Shown here: in pieces, positions 5,348 to 5,583 of the stretch | How the letters are laid out: every line of letters begins with the position of its first letter | Numbering within the stretch: position 1 is the stretch's first letter | Assembly: GCA_003661905.1 (NCBI GenBank) | Contig: QMXA01000089.1 | Span: forward strand, 1-5,583 | Origin: Thermoprotei archaeon | Lineage (GTDB): Archaea; Thermoproteota; Thermoprotei_A; Sulfolobales; Ignisphaeraceae | Length of the DNA: 5,583 nt | Direction of reading: 5' to 3' | Program-made: the position numbers and the translations under genes | The notes under the pieces: generated by a model | Seen by the model: the letters and a program-made list of their open reading frames with translations, nothing else | The model's database searches: none | What the model was told of the DNA's origin: nothing

Positions 5348-5583
5348 GGTATTTTCTAAACGGGTCATTACCATAGATCAAATAAAAAGAGACTCTAGAA
5401 AACTAAGGTTATTAATGATAATAAACATACTTGAGGAAATAAGCGAGAAAGCACTTACGCATTTAATATACTTAATTCAGAAAGAGAAAGGAATTGACCT
5501 AGGATATAAGTTCTTTCTTGTTGCGGGTAATCCATCATCTAAACAGCTTCTTGATGATATATTTGCATTACTGTATGTAGGAC
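5316..5583 (+). CDS. unknown protein, N-terminal part, possibly winged-helix (3' end outside window)
   Basis: This frame is open from after a TGA at 5259-5261 to the window edge. From TTG 5316 it gives 89 residues. The first 30 are basic and polar. Residues 31-57 form a strong amphipathic helix pair (LRLLMIINILEEISEKALTHL, then IYLIQKEKG), followed by LGYKFFLVAGNPSS and a helix KQLLDDIFALLYVG. This order of helix, 'YLI-KE-G-LGY-F', a Gly/Pro/Ser turn and a 'LL-DI--L' helix resembles small winged-helix-like domains seen in some archaeal regulators and antitoxin-like proteins. I cannot place it in a named family and the C-terminal part is missing. The TTG start overlaps the upstream gene by 32 bp; starting at ATG 5415 (codon 34) with its AAGGTT site would remove the overlap but cut the basic N-terminus. 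Context: third gene of the PMT-like operon. Confidence 0.7.
   Translation, partial: MSAPQKSKELKVFSKRVITIDQIKRDSRKLRLLMIINILEEISEKALTHLIYLIQKEKGIDLGYKFFLVAGNPSSKQLLDDIFALLYVG

Noticed and set aside
1..5583. RNA genes, CRISPR repeats, insertion sequences, attachment sites or an origin
   Set aside because: No tRNA-like cloverleaf, regularly spaced repeats, terminal inverted repeats or transposase motifs were seen. The genes leave only gaps of 9, 27 and 69 bp.

Overview
The window is almost entirely coding, AT-rich and rich in ATA isoleucine codons and AGA/AGG arginine codons. It uses GTG and TTG starts freely, has archaeal TATA-type promoters and short spacers, and encodes a TIP49/RuvBL-type AAA+ ATPase and a 3-hexulose-6-phosphate synthase-like enzyme. 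Together these point to an archaeon, most likely a thermophilic member of the Thermoproteota (Crenarchaeota). The exact genus cannot be read from the sequence.

Layout, left to right. (1) 1-270, plus strand: the last 89 residues of a 3-hexulose-6-phosphate synthase/OMP-decarboxylase superfamily enzyme. It faces, across only 9 bp, (2) 280-1662, minus strand: a full-length TIP49/RuvB-like AAA+ ATPase. (3) 1690-2946, minus strand: a polytopic membrane protein resembling a GT-C glycosyltransferase of the GT87/DUF2029 type, 27 bp upstream of the ATPase gene. (4) 2947-3015: a 69-bp divergent promoter region with one near-palindromic TATA element that could serve both directions. (5) 3016-4446, plus strand: a PMT/ArnT-type (GT39-like) membrane glycosyltransferase carrying an unusual extracytoplasmic insertion. 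(6) 4436-5347, plus strand: an unrecognised four-helix membrane protein overlapping the transferase by 11 bp. (7) 5316 to the window edge, plus strand: the start of a further, unrecognised gene overlapping the previous one by 32 bp.

The most coherent functional unit is the centre. Two membrane glycosyltransferases of different families are transcribed divergently from one promoter region. The plus-strand one is translationally linked to a membrane protein of unknown function and then to a small predicted helical, possibly winged-helix protein. A role in lipid-linked sugar transfer for the cell envelope (glycolipids, S-layer or other surface glycoproteins) is a reasonable inference; the sugar and acceptor cannot be determined. 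The HPS-like and TIP49 genes look like separate housekeeping neighbours.

The most notable observations are: a roughly 72-residue putative beta-alpha-beta-beta-alpha-beta domain with three N-glycosylation sequons inserted in the first outer loop of the PMT-like enzyme; the unassigned membrane protein coupled to it; an Asp in place of the usual Walker B Glu in the TIP49 homologue; and the shared divergent TATA element. No mobile element, CRISPR array or RNA gene was seen, and there is no gene-free stretch longer than 69 bp.
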